A DNA stretch of 64,000 nt from Cydia pomonella (GCF_033807575.1 NC_084725.1:7413001-7477000); one strand, 5' to 3'. Positions 46,871-58,044 are shown, counted from the first letter of the stretch. Numbers and translations are program-made. Notes: generated from the letters alone by a model not told the origin.

Positions 46871-47380
46871 CAACGCATTTACCTTTCCAATGATGATCTC
46901 AGTCGACGCTCCTAGTGTGGTCATTTTGGTCACTTACCTTTATTAGCAGCAGATACCTACACTATCGAACCATTTGATTTGGAAAACCGGGACAATAGCC
47001 GTGGGATTTGATTAGGAAATTCGTTGACTCTGTTATATTATAGTGGATAACAACAAGTAGTTCTGGAGAACATCCCGACTAATATTCCTTTATTTATTTT
47101 AAATCTCAGTTTAGATTTTTTCAATATGTACATGTATAAAAGTAAAATATAAAACACCTAAAAAAACATACATATAAACACATTATTAAAAACCTAACCT
47201 AGTATGCCGCCACGTCAGGGCCGTAGAGAGAGGAACCACCAAACTATCCGCGCCGTGTCCAAGACCCTTCTGCATCTGACCCTTGATCCAAGCACCAAGC
47301 GAGAGTCTCTCAAAGTGTTGGTCGAGACTCTTCGCTATTAGAACGGTCGCAGAAACGTACTAGTATATTATTATTACTAT
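46871..47380. other. Intron, nothing recognised
   Basis: No paired repeat or domain seen. Confidence 0.35.
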
Positions 47381-47538
47381 TATATTATAAATGTGAGAGT
47401 ATTTCTGTCTGTCTGTTACATCTTCACGCTTAAACAGTTGAACCGATTTAGATAAAATTTGGTATAAACATAGTTTGAGGTAGGGTAGTTTTTACCAATC
47501 ATCATCATTCCAAGTAAACGAAGTCGCGGGCAGAAGCC
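47381..47538 (+). repeat. CTGTCTGTCTGTTAC-type repeat, copy 2
   Basis: GTATTTCTGTCTGTCTGTTA, AACCGATTTAGATAAAATTT and AACGAAGTCGCGGGCAGAAG; same family and orientation as 41484. Confidence 0.7.
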
Positions 47539-47736
47539 AGTAACTTAATAAGTAGGTATTTTGGTATTACGATTAAAACTGCGTAATTGAACATGATCGA
47601 ATGGGTGTATGTGTAGTTGTAAGTAAATATGCACATGTGGCATAGTCATTTAAATACGACTGTCGTAAACAAACATCATCCACAACGCATTAGACGGTTA
47701 TTACACTGGCGCCACCTTCAGGAACCGCATCACTGT

Positions 47737-47776
47737 GTTAACCGTTACCGTTACCGTTACCGTTAACGTTTACCGG
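47737..47776. repeat. Hexanucleotide microsatellite
   Basis: About five degenerate units of CGTTAC (ACCGTTACCGTTACCGTTAC) ending in CGTTAACGTTTACCGG. Confidence 0.8.
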
Positions 47777-47959
47777 GGATGATATTAGTCGCCGTTCCTA
47801 AATGGTTACTTTGGTCAGTCACGCGTACCCTTATACAGTCAGTCAGTACCGATACCTATTCTTATTAGCAGACCCAGTATCGAATCAATCGACAATTTGG
47901 ACGACAATTCCTCGACCCGTGGCAAACCAAGAACATGTACAATTTGCTTGTTTTTGCCC

Positions 47960-48115
47960 AGAACGGGCAAGTTGTGGAATAACCTTCTGAGGTGATTCCC
48001 TTGCGCTATGACATGGGGTTCTTTAAGAAGCAGGTATTTAGGATTCTCAAAGGTTGTCAAATGCGATGACTGCTTCCAATCAGGCGGTTCGTCTGCTTGT
48101 TTGCTGCCTATTTTA
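47960..48115 (+). pseudogene. LINE ORF2 C-terminus remnant, second copy
   Basis: The + strand reads LPRTGKLWNNL, then after a one-base slip EVIPLRYDMGFFKKQVFRIL and a stop near 48070. The tail CAATCAGGCGGTTCGTCTGC, TTGTTTGCTGCC matches the 4060-4262 copy. Confidence 0.7.
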
Positions 48116-48939
48116 TAAAAAACAATGGCCTGAGGTGTATTTGATTACCGGATTTGTGAGATATGACACACTTTATATCATCCACCTTAGAAAATAATAC
48201 GAATAATTCAGCAACTTAAGCAGAGGTAAACAACAGACAGAAATAGTTACAAGCTTTACATGTTAATTGTATAATTCGCTAAATAATACTGATACCTCTC
48301 CAATTAGCTGACCAAGGGCAGGTTTAAATCCAGCAAGCTGTACCCGCACCTTTTTCATTACTTACACAATCAAATTGTTGCACATTTTTGAGATAAATAC
48401 TTACCTACTCTTTGTACCTAAGATGGACTACTTACCCACATATGAACTGCTGTAAAAAGTAATGAAATAAACGTATTTGTATATGTAAATCCCGTTGATG
48501 AAAAATGTATGTAGACTGTCCAGGAATTGCGTATCATTAAAAAATGCGGGAATACTTTTGAATTCTCTTTTTACACAATGCTTAGAGATGCCGCTAAAGA
48601 ATGATCGGATGTACGAGTAGGTATCTTTTACTGTGAATAACTGATTGAATGAATGATTATTTAATGAATGATCGGCATTTGTACCAATTAATTAGTTTCC
48701 GATTCATATTCGTTTTAATAAGCTGTTGCAGTGATGCGTGCGATCGGAATCGAAAGTAAATTATTGTTGCTTACAAGAGAGAATACGCTCATCGATGATC
48801 CACGAAAGTAATCAAGCGATTTATTGCATTTTGCATGCGTGATTTGTAATGTGAAGGACTGTCGCTTTTCTTTTCTGTTTCAATAGAATAAAGCTTCAAA
48901 ACATTTCAAATTTCTTCGCTATACACCGCCACCAGTTTA
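48116..48939. other. Intron, nothing recognised
   Basis: AT-rich, no domains. Confidence 0.4.
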
Positions 48940-49042
48940 TTCTTCTTCTACCGAGCGATATCCCGGCCTCTGCCAGGGTCCGCTTTCCTACTTGCCTTCC
49001 TCCACTTTGCACGATCCTGGGTGTCCTCTCGTGTGAGCCCGT
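48940..49042. repeat. Repeat fragment with TTCTTCTTC tail
   Basis: ATTCTTCTTCTACCGAGCGA, CCCGGCCTCTGCCAGGGTCC and CTTGCCTTCCTCCACTT resemble the inverted 3' part of a lepidopteran SINE or LINE. Family not certain. Confidence 0.4.
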
Positions 49043-49954
49043 TTGTTGTGTGAGCTTATTGTCGGGAAATAATACAATCTCAATCGAATTTGAAAAGCTT
49101 CACTGTTTATGTCTGTAACTAAGTTCGTACGGGTCAAATCTTGTAAATTCAATTTTACCCACTTCCCGTTTTCCGATGAAGCTTAAATTTTGCATACATA
49201 TCTATGTATGCTAATTTTCATACCTATGTAAGTCGGCTGACAATGCAATATTATAGTACCATCGAGATTATCTGTTGATGGTGACAGCATGTGGCTACAG
49301 GAGGTGGCCACAGGAACTCTGTGATAAAACAACGGAACCTAGTTGTGTTTGAGGTTGTTAGGATTGTCTCGATGAGTATTAATTGCCTCTGGGAAGAAAA
49401 GTACAGTCAGTGATAAAAGCTTGTATAAGTTGTATATACTCGTACTTACCCGAAAACACTTGTGAAACTAAAACTTAATGGGAGCAAGGTCTTGTTTGTG
49501 CTTATTATTCATTACATTTGATTTAATTAGAGTATTAATTTTGGCCAAGGCTTGTTAGACTATTATAGACTTACTATGACGTCGATCCCTTCGTCGTTAT
49601 TATTTTTGGTTTCTGGTATAAACAGAACGTACATCATTTACCATCTAAAGATATTAAGCCAATATGTGAAAATCAACACAACTAAAAGTATACACTTCAT
49701 CAAAGATTATTTAAATCCAATGATATCATACGATCATTAAAACTTCTATTTCTAGCAAAAATAACACAACTACTCGAGTACTTATGGCATCGCCAAGATT
49801 GCCTTACATTATTGGTGTGCTGGATGTATGTACACTGTGTACCCGTTGGCCTTATAGATTTCTGTGACATATTCTTTTTTTAAACGAATAAAAGGGATAC
49901 AGTAAGTACGTTAAGGTCGCTTCGATCATTTTTCCCGTGATGAGTACGTCTACC
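49043..49954. other. Intron, nothing recognised
   Basis: AT-rich, no domains. Confidence 0.4.
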
Positions 49955-50077
49955 GCCAGTTGACACTGCCATATTCGTTAGCGTGTTAGTAACTTTATAT
50001 GCATCTCGCTCGCACTAATATGCCAGTACAAAAAGTAAGTTACGCAGGTGTTAGCGAATATGTCAGTTTGAAACTGC
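49955..50077. repeat. Palindromic MITE, family D copy 2
   Basis: CATATTCGTTAGCGTGTTAG pairs with GTGTTAGCGAATATG; contains the same GCATCTCGCTCGCACTAATA and TGCCAGTAC core as 26454-26592, but its second arm is altered. Confidence 0.65.
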
Positions 50078-51468
50078 TAAGGCAGTCGCGATAAGGCTAG
50101 AGGCATCATACATATCCAAAGGTCAAGCTGAAGCTATTTTGATTTCCTTTTTCTTTTCTACTATTTCTACTACACATACTACTATGTCAAACCTTAATCA
50201 CAATTACATCTATTGCTATTAATGAAGATGACACCTTGACTGTATCAAACACTGGGACAATTATCTTACTCAATAGGTAGCTGGTACAAGTATAAGATAG
50301 AGTAATTACGAACTATTCTTAGCAGTGATTCATAAAAACAATTGCAGACTTGGGCGTACCGCGTCGTAAATATGTTGAAAGCGTTCGTACTATAAACATA
50401 CTAGCAAATTGTAAAAATAGGGCTCCTGCTTTTAAAGGTTGAGTAAGGGTTACTGTAATTTAGTAGTAAATTTTTATTGTTATTAATATTTTGATACTGT
50501 TATATGTAAGTGTTTGATACACGTAGCACACGTATATCTAGCAATCAATGTGTTCGTTTGAAAACTTGAATGAATTGTGTGTGTAAAGTTTCTGTAAGGC
50601 TTTTCTTGGAAATCTTTATTGAGAACCCCGCTCGAAGATTTCTAATAAAATAAACATAAAAACTTACGTTTTATTTACGTAGCTGTTGTTACTAATTTTA
50701 TTTGCCTTTTACATTAATGAAAACATATAAAGTAAACGAATATAGTCATAAAGTTAATGTACTATATATATTTATGAAAATAAATATATCAAACGAAAAA
50801 CATAAATGCTAAATAATTGGATCAAGGTCTCTGGTACACATATTAAACCGCATTGATATTTCTATAATCTACGTTAGAAAAGCCAAAGGCTTCTTCGGAA
50901 GAGTACTTTTAGATCTACCAACACTTCACCGTGATTGCTAGACACGTCAATAATTTCAAGTAGACGAGTGCAACGACATTGGTATCACATTGGCATCATA
51001 TTTTCCGTTAGCATCTGAATACGGCCCTCAGACACCATTGCTACGGCTTCCCGTCCTTAATTCGTCACAATATTCATCACGCCCTGACCGCTTTACCCTT
51101 TACGTTGCCGCCAACTGTACATCAAATAAAAAAATATCTTCATTACTTTACGATACAATGTAATATTGGTATCTAATGGCAATCAGGCACACGTTTGATT
51201 GGAATATGTAGATATGCCTACAGTCAAACAGACAATACTTGAATGACATTTTTTTATCGTTTTCAGTAGACAGCACTTAGTACGAGTTAAGGTAAAAATA
51301 CCGAATCACTATTAAACGAGTAGATCTGCCCTATTGAAGAGAGCCCTCTATTTCTTTAAGATTATACCACTAAATCTTGACCCACAGCTTGACCACCTTA
51401 CTACCTATCACAATATGACTGACTGGGACGAGTGGAAAATATATATACTTTTTTTTAATCGGTCATGT
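50078..51468. other. Intron, nothing recognised
   Basis: AT-rich, 1.4 kb without recognised elements. Confidence 0.4.
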
Positions 51469-51582
51469 TTAAGCTTAGAATAAATTTAAAAGTGGAAAAA
51501 TTACTGCCTTATCCAGAGGCCGTGAGTTCAAGTCTCACCCAAGGCAGTAATTATTCCACTTTCAAATTTATTCTAAGCTTAA
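51469..51582. repeat. Palindrome with a tRNA acceptor/T-arm-like core
   Basis: Outer arms TTAAGCTTAGAATAAATTTA and TAAATTTATTCTAAGCTTAA are perfect inverse copies. Inside, ACTGCCTT and AAGGCAGT can form an acceptor-like stem around GTGAG-TTCAAGT-CTCAC, a perfect 5-bp T-stem with a 7-base TTCAAGT loop. It looks like a tRNA minihelix carried by a foldback element. Confidence 0.7.
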
Positions 51583-52804
51583 TACCTATAGCATCGTTCG
51601 CAGGCGTTTCTGCTTGTTAGAAATTCATCGGTCATGTATATCCACAATCGACAAAATAACGTAATAAATATTCCGATGATTTGGGGACCTTTTTGAAATC
51701 GGTTAAAAATCAATTTCCGCAGTCACAATCGAGCTTGTGCACATACTCGCATTCAAATCATTATTGAATACGTGCTGCAGTGATTGCATTTCTAATTTTA
51801 GCTCCATCATATATGGACAACCCTGTCTTCAAACAAATAAGTCGTAAACTTACAGTGAATTCTTGTGACTTGCCTCTATCTGAAGCTACGATGATGTTCT
51901 CGGATGACCTAACTTGATGTATGAAAACAACGTAATCTCCGAATCTTATTAGCATAGCTATGGTCTCATCAAGGCTACTGTTATATTTTCCGCAATTCGA
52001 AACTAGCGAGCAAATATATTTGCTTATTTTCTGACAGTGAATAGATCTTACAAATTCAATCTTTATGATTCTAAAAACGTCATCAATGTATGAACGTCTT
52101 TAGTTGATACATTTTAGAATTGTACGACGGGATGCGGAATCCCCGTTATAAAGGCCCTTTACCAGTGCACCTTTTTAAAAAAATCCCGACGTCCTCTCGG
52201 CTACCTTACCACAAAAGATGGCATAGGTACTAATTAGTTATTTCGAAAGCATTCTGATCTTCCAATAAGGCCAAACTAAGCTTTAACGTGGGCATAGCAG
52301 CCAAACTAAAAGCTATACTTCAGTGACTTCCTCCCGAGCACATTCAGCACATGCATCAGGTCAACCATTTAAAGTGTGATCCTCGAATGTGCAAAGTTCA
52401 CACAGACTATAAGTAGTTCAAATTATACTGGTTTGTTTTACTAAGTATACTATGGGAACCACAGACTGATGTCACCGCGTAGGCGAGCAATTGACTCTGA
52501 CTTCTGACTCCAATTGTGGCCCTTTATTAGGCGTCAGCTGTGACACGTTAGTACCTGAATGACCTGGCTTTAATTGGGGAGAAATTCTTGCAGTCTGCTC
52601 TATTCAACACTGTATGTCGATGCAAGTATGCAGGTGTGCACGCCACGCAAAGGTATAATCATCAGCTAATCAGCATCAACTAATTTGAAGAAATCGCTGT
52701 TAGCCTGCTATTCGCATATGATTTGAGAAAGGATAATTTGTCGAATTTAGACGCACCTGATTAGGCTACGTTTGGAAGACTTGAGATTGTTTGTCTGTCT
52801 GTAT
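51583..52804. other. Intron, nothing recognised
   Basis: AT-rich, no domains; the 64-codon minus frame at 51761-51955 has no motif. Confidence 0.4.
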
Positions 52805-52954
52805 GTATCTTCCTTAAATCAATCTACATGGGTCCGCGAGATATCGGCTTACCTGAACACGGCAAATCTTAGCATACATGTATCTTCCTTAAATCAATCT
52901 ACATGGGTCCGCGAGATATCGGCTTACCTGAACACGGCAAATCTTGGCATACAT
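52805..52954. repeat. Perfect-length tandem duplication, 2 x 75 bp
   Basis: 52805-52879 and 52880-52954 are direct copies starting GTATCTTCCTTAAATCAATC; I see a single base difference (TTAGC versus TTGGC). 75 bp is 25 codons, so a 65-codon frame passes through both, but there is no sign that it is a gene. Confidence 0.95.
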
Positions 52955-53482
52955 GAAACTACACTTTAAATATTTTAAGACCTAAGTAAATAAGATGGTG
53001 CTACTTGCATCTATTAGATTAAGAGTCTGGCCGAATATATCGTTAGTTTAGTTACCAAAACACATGTTACAGAAACGCTGTCATCTCCACCAGCCCAATT
53101 GGGCAGCCATTAAACTAAATAATAAAGCGGCGTGCCAATCCGACGTGACGTGGTCTATCGTAACTTCTGCTATTTTAGGAAACCTGTTAATTTAGGTGTG
53201 GGTAGTGGTAACGAATAAGCTGGTGTTTTTGTTTGTTTTTTTCGAATTTCAGATTCTTATTATGGATAAAGTCAAATCAGTGCATTGCGTTTTTTATCCA
53301 ACGCATATTATTATATAAACTTGATATATATGCGGCGAGATGCGCTGATAAAACACATAATTTTAAATACATGTAAACAAAAGGTAACGTATTCGACAAA
53401 AAACAGGGTATCCTGTAACTTCAAACCTCTTTGACGCTGAAAAGTTACAGGTTTGTGCAAAAATGCAGAAATAGGGTCAAAG

Positions 53483-53611
53483 GTACAGTCAGCGTCAAAT
53501 ACTTTGTAGCAGTCAAAGTGGCCAAATAGTTCGGTAGACCATACTAAATATATGGTGTACCGAACTATTTGGCTACTTTGACTGCTACGAAGTATTTGAT
53601 GCTGACTGTAC
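53483..53611. mobile_element. Long near-perfect palindromic MITE
   Basis: GTACAGTCAGCGTCAAATAC pairs with GTATTTGATGCTGACTGTAC; inner GCAGTCAAAGTGGCCAAATA pairs with TATTTGGCTACTTTGACTGC. The arms run to within a few bases of each other (centre CTAAATATATGG). Confidence 0.85.
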
Positions 53612-53690
53612 ATGAATATATAAAATACTGGACATATATTTTAGCCGTTATCGAGATAAGTGCTAAAACGGAACCAATACCTAGGTACTG

Positions 53691-53853
53691 AAACCGGCCA
53701 AGTGTGAGTCGGACTCGCACCAGGAAGGTACCATTATCTATAAAAACGGTCACCCATCCAAGTACTGACCCCGCCCGACGTTACTTAACTTCGATGATTG
53801 GATGAGAAAGAAGTATTTATTTTATTATGTTTTTAGTATTTGTTGTTATTTGC
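53691..53853. repeat. Interspersed repeat carrying an antisense 5S rRNA segment
   Basis: It starts AAACCGGCCAAGTGTGAGTC (a common lepidopteran repeat opening). At 53747-53807 the minus strand reads GAAGTTAAGTAACGTCGGGC, GGGGTCAGTACTTGGATGGG, TGACCG, which is the internal-promoter region of 5S rRNA (normally GAAGTTAAGCAAC.TCGGGC..GGTCAGTACTTGGATGGGTGACCG). The rest of 5S is missing, so it is not a working gene. Confidence 0.75.
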
Positions 53854-53925
53854 TGTGTGCACGACTGTCACGCTACCTAGCGTTCGCAAGTCTAGGGGAA
53901 ATCGTCAATTCACTACATCTTATAA

Positions 53926-54040
53926 AACTACTCCAAAACTAAAAACTACTGAACGGATTTTCAAACGACTTTCATCTATCAATAGAGTGGTTATTGGGGA
54001 AGAATTAGGTATATAATTTGTTTAAGTTTTGTGTAAATTG
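53926..54040. repeat. RTE-like repeat, copy 2 (inverted relative to 29719)
   Basis: AAAACTACTGAACGGATTTT, TATCAATAGAGTGGTTATTG and GTATATAATTTGTTTAAG are the inverse of blocks at 29719-29905. Confidence 0.6.
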
Positions 54041-55500
54041 GTTAAAATATAACGATGTTGTCGGAAAAAATCACGCTGGCTAGGAGCTTTAAACTAAAAC
54101 GCTGCCTTATCCGTTTGAGCTATAACAACACAATATATCGTGGGGTTGTCTCTCTTTCATGGGTCTATAAAAAAGTCCGCGATGTTGTATGTCTATCTTT
54201 TAAGGATAACTTACTATACCCATTCTTAACTTCTAGAAAAGGATCACATAATATGTGGCATTTGCAAGGTTATTTACTCGGATACTGTTTTAATAATTAT
54301 CTAAGTAAATACGTTAGTAATATTAAGCATTTCATACAGATTACGATGGTCCCTTACACCATACAATTTAAATGAATATTTCAGGAGTAATCGTAAATTA
54401 AAGTTTCATTTCGAGCCATATAATTTGTACGAACTCTGAAGACGCTATCCGCAGTTAGTTCAAATTTACCAGTTTTACCACCTTATGCGCTGGGATCGCG
54501 ACTTTTGGCTACGGAACCCTAATAAACTACCTTAGCTTAGCACATGTCTATTTAGTTATTATTTCTTATAAAGTTCGCCTTTCTTCCATTATTAAATATG
54601 ACATATAGGCAGCTGATTGGTATATACACCGTTTTGTTTTTACTGGGAAAAACTGAGTAACTATATGCTTATGGCACTAAAAGTAGAGTTCCTCCAGAGT
54701 AATTGCCAGTTTGTCTATGATATTTTACCTAGGCACTTCAGAACAGTACATCGTAATAAAGAACATCGTTTAAGCTGGATCCATTGAGTAATTATTAGAC
54801 TGCGATTTCGGATAAGTAAGAAAAAAAATCTTAACAAATAAATCCAAACTAAGTCTCAAATGTACATAAAACCATCGAAGTAACGGGCCATAGTAAACCA
54901 AATGTCCCCAACGAATCGATTCGTCAAGCCAACGACCTTTAACTGTTCTCGAAATGCAAACCGATGCAACCTGCCCATTTACAGATACCTCAAACTTTGA
55001 AAAGAGATACCTATATTACCTTACATACTAATCGCTTTACCTGTCTCTTTCTCACGTGTACATTTCTTGTATATTGTTTATTTGCAGTGGGTAGCTAGTT
55101 AGCATTCAGTAGGAGAACGTGGCCAAAACAATATTGAAATGTACTTCCTAATGTATAGGACGTACATTGACACTTTCTAAGGAAAGTTTCGTTTTGAAAC
55201 CTTACTTTAATTGATTGCTGGACATTCTCAATAATCTGGACTTTGTACGAATTCGTAGTTCTCACATCAACACTGAATGACTTTGATTGCACTAGTTTGT
55301 TTGTCTACTGCCTAAATTGTGTAAACGCCACAGACTACATTTTCCCCGCAATAGTAGATTGTTAACCAAGGGATGAAATTATGCCTTTCACCCGGGTTAA
55401 ACACTCTGCTTTTCATTTCGAATAGGTACGAAGAATATAAAATACATGTAGTTTTTTTTAAACATGATTAAGTATAATTTTCAATAAACAATTTAAGTAA
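54041..55500. other. Intron, mostly unrecognised
   Basis: AT-rich. TTGGCTACGGAACCCTAATA near 54505 is a further GGAACCCTAA-family end. The 106-codon frame at 54055-54375 lies between two repeats, has no domain and is probably mobile-element sequence. Confidence 0.35.
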
Positions 55501-55548
55501 GTCAATTTGTGTAATAATGTCCTATAATATTTATTTATTTATTTAGTT
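55501..55548 (+). repeat. SINE tail fragment
   Basis: GTGTAATAATGTCCTATAAT followed by (ATTT)n equals the tail of the SINE at 12611-12870. Confidence 0.55.
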
Positions 55549-56547
55549 TTATAGCATTTCTTGAGGGCACTTTCAATTAAACACTTAGGTAAAAGTATCA
55601 TTATTTATGGAATGGAGAGTTAAATATCATAATGGAAATTGTATAACAAATCTATTTAAAACTAAATTTCAATTGCGTAAAAAATGAAAAAAAAAATCGT
55701 ACTTAGGAAGTAAAATGCTCTAGTGCCAAAACATATTATTTTCTGCACACTTTTTAGAACAACAATGACCCTCTTTCAGAGCATGAGAAACAAAAAAGTA
55801 TTTCAATTCAATCGACATCACTGTACAATAATTAACACTACCTAATATCAGTCAGTGTTTCCAAATATTTCCCGTTATATGTATCAGATAAATGAATAAG
55901 AAGAACTATGGAACAAATAAAAGGGATTTTATATATTTTGATTTTGGTTGTTTTAAGTTTCTAGTCACGAGGAAAAGTGATTTTATAAATACCTAAGTAT
56001 GAAAAAGTATGAAGAAGAAGTTAAAAGTTTAGACACATTCCACTCAATTACGGGTATTTTGTATATATTGAATAACACAATTCTAGCTTGCTTAGTAATC
56101 TTCACATTGATAAGAACCACGATTGCGGCAATATGTACACCCACAGCCTAACCACGTTATAATTTACACAAAAACGAAATACCATATATGTAATAAAAAA
56201 CTAGAATTTACAATACTAACATCATTGTTGCATTGTTAGACGATGGGAAATCTGCGAAATGGTTATAACGGCTAGACATTGTCAATATAAAAAAGATAAT
56301 TAAGGTTTTATTTCGTAATTTGTTAGGAAGATAAAGCTTTGGCTTAGTTAAACTGTAATTATGTGATCTAATTATGTGATGTGTTAATTTCAAGTTTTCA
56401 ACGTAAAAAATTGTAATTGATATAAATATATATGATGCTTTTTGTTCGAATGTGAATATTATTTCATAAATATTTTGTACTGGTATAAATTGAAGATAAC
56501 ACAGGACCTTGAACGCTTTGTTTATTTTGTTTATTTGTTTGTTGCAG
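55549..56547. other. 3' end of the 56-kb intron
   Basis: AT-rich, ending in a pyrimidine/T-rich tract and acceptor TTTGTTGCAG. No element recognised. Confidence 0.5.
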
Positions 56548-56628
56548 GTGGCTTGGAGGGCAAATACCGAGTGGCTGCGCCAGAGCTCATGCAGGACACC
56601 TTCATGAGCGATTCCGAAGACGAAGGAG
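56548..56628 (+). CDS. Ank: Ankyrin exon: conserved acidic linker
   Basis: Encodes GLEGKYRVAAPELMQDTF followed by MSDSEDEG. The FMSDSEDEG block after the ankyrin repeats is near-invariant in animal ankyrins. Acceptor GTTGCAG ends at 56547; donor GTAAGG begins at 56629. Length 81 nt, entered in phase 1 and left with one base in phase 1, so the exon can be added or skipped without changing the frame. It is the first downstream exon for both the long form (from 418) and the candidate short form (from 32631), which have the same phase. It holds two Met codons that could start translation if a non-coding first exon were used. Confidence 0.93.
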
Positions 56629-57024
56629 GTAAGGATTTATTGCCATTTGAGGTTCATTCTCCTAATTTGTCTACAATATAAGAAAAATCCTCAACATCAC
56701 TTCGCTAATATTATCAAAATAATTTATAATTTTAGATACAAGTACAGATTTAGATGCATTTGACAGGTTAGGTACAATTCGCGTTTGTTGTTTATTGTTA
56801 TTTGTGAACGTACCCGAACGTACCTACATTACTTGATGTTAAAATATTGACGCTGGAGTCTTTAATAAAAATAACGGATGGTCTAAAATGTCATGGTACT
56901 CTGCCCTCCTACGGTCATAAGAGTCATAAGACCGCAGACTGCTTCTCGATACAAGCATTTTTTTCTTTACTGATATGTAAATATATATATGTACATATAG
57001 GGATGTGTTTTTTTATAAATACCT

Positions 57025-57178
57025 AGAGTCGAACCAAGATAAGTTGGCATCGTTTTTGATAGCCCAGACGGTGCACAGGTTATTTTAAACGTCAAACTTC
57101 TATGAAGTTATGACGTTTAGTTTACACTTGCACCGTCTGGGCTATCAAAATCGATGCCAGCTTATCTTTGTCTGACTT
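57025..57178. repeat. Palindromic MITE, family B copy 2
   Basis: AGAGTCGAACCAAGATAAGT and CTTATCTTTGTCTGACT arms; inner TAGCCCAGACGGTGCA and TGCACCGTCTGGGCTA pair almost perfectly. Same family as 18774-18926. Confidence 0.8.
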
Positions 57179-57416
57179 TGTCTTTTCCTCTCCCACAAAA
57201 CAATAACTTTGTAATGCCTGAGTAAGTGTACTATAGTTACAGTTGATGTACCATCAGCCGTAAAAGTGCATGGCGAATTTATTAATGAATTAATTCATAA
57301 TTTATCCATGCAATTTTGCAGCTCACTGTGCATAAATGAAATGCAACATGCAAGTACATAAATGAAAACCCCTGTTAGTAGTATATCTAATTATATACAA
57401 CTTCGTATCCCGTTAG

Positions 57417-57462
57417 CTCCGAGAATCGATAGCAAGTTGATACTTGCTATCGATTCTCGGAG
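57417..57462. repeat. Perfect 21-bp hairpin with a 4-base loop
   Basis: The left arm 57417-57437 (CTCCGAGAATCGATAGCAAG then T) and right arm 57442-57462 are exact inverse complements around TGAT. No larger inverted repeat extends outward. Confidence 0.9.
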
Positions 57463-57872
57463 TCATCTTGATTAGAGCAATCACATTATGGTCATTACGC
57501 TCAATTACTGGGGTCAAATTTTTATGCGATGCGCAATCGCAAATCAAGTCGTTGCGACAATTAGATTGCCCAATACGTTAGGGCCGTTAGGGCAATCATC
57601 TTAATAGTTCAGTGGACTTGTGTTTTTTTTTATAGAAATATTTATTGTGTGTTGAATTTAGGTTACATTATAGTTTGTAGTTCTTGAAGCTTATAATACT
57701 CTAGACCATATTGGTATAAACACAAATTGTATGAAAAATAATGAAAGTGTTATTTTTTTAACCGCTCATTTAGCACTTTTTGAATATTCTTTAGTTAAAC
57801 CTAAAAAAAATCACTTCGAATAACCAATATGTTAAATATTTTTCGAAACTGATGTTAATTCTTATTTTCCAG

Positions 57873-58044
57873 GAGAAGTCGAGTGTCCAATCCAGCAGCA
57901 GCAGCAATACCGCTACATGAACAGCGAAGCGGGCACCCTGCACCGGGCGCGGCCCCTCGAGGACTCCGTCACGGACGGTCACCTCTACCCCAGCAACAAT
58001 GACAAGAAAGTGGCTACCATCGACAGACAGCCACTCGACATTGG
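57873..58044 (+). CDS. Ank: Ankyrin exon: variable linker before ZU5
   Basis: Encodes the less conserved segment between the acidic linker and the first ZU5 domain: residues 64-121 of the visible product, starting EVECPI, then five glutamines (CAG/CAA codons), YRYMNSEAGTLHRARP, and ending KKVATIDRQPLDI. Acceptor ATTTTCCAG ends at 57872; donor GTGAGA begins at 58045. Length 172 nt, entered with one base pending and left with two (GG), completed to Gly by the A of the next exon. It is charged and probably disordered; no domain is seen. The short glutamine run is a likely site of length variation. Confidence 0.9.

Larger units (their letters stand above)
527..56547 (+). other. 56-kb ankyrin intron rich in mobile elements
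   Basis: Bounded by donor GTAAGT at 527 and acceptor TTTGTTGCAG ending at 56547. It separates the ankyrin-repeat exon from the linker exon, i.e. the membrane-binding half from the spectrin-binding half. No other protein gene is recognised inside except mobile-element remnants and the candidate alternative first exons described separately. Confidence 0.85.
56629..57872 (+). other. Ankyrin intron with MITE and hairpin
   Basis: 1.24 kb, from GTAAGG to ATTTTCCAG. Contains the palindromic MITE at 57025-57178 and the perfect hairpin at 57417-57462. Confidence 0.7.

Noticed and set aside
53747..53807. 5S rRNA gene
   Set aside because: Only the central half is present and it is embedded in a dispersed repeat.
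54055..54375. 106-codon open frame
   Set aside because: Lies between two repeat fragments; no domain; probably mobile-element sequence.
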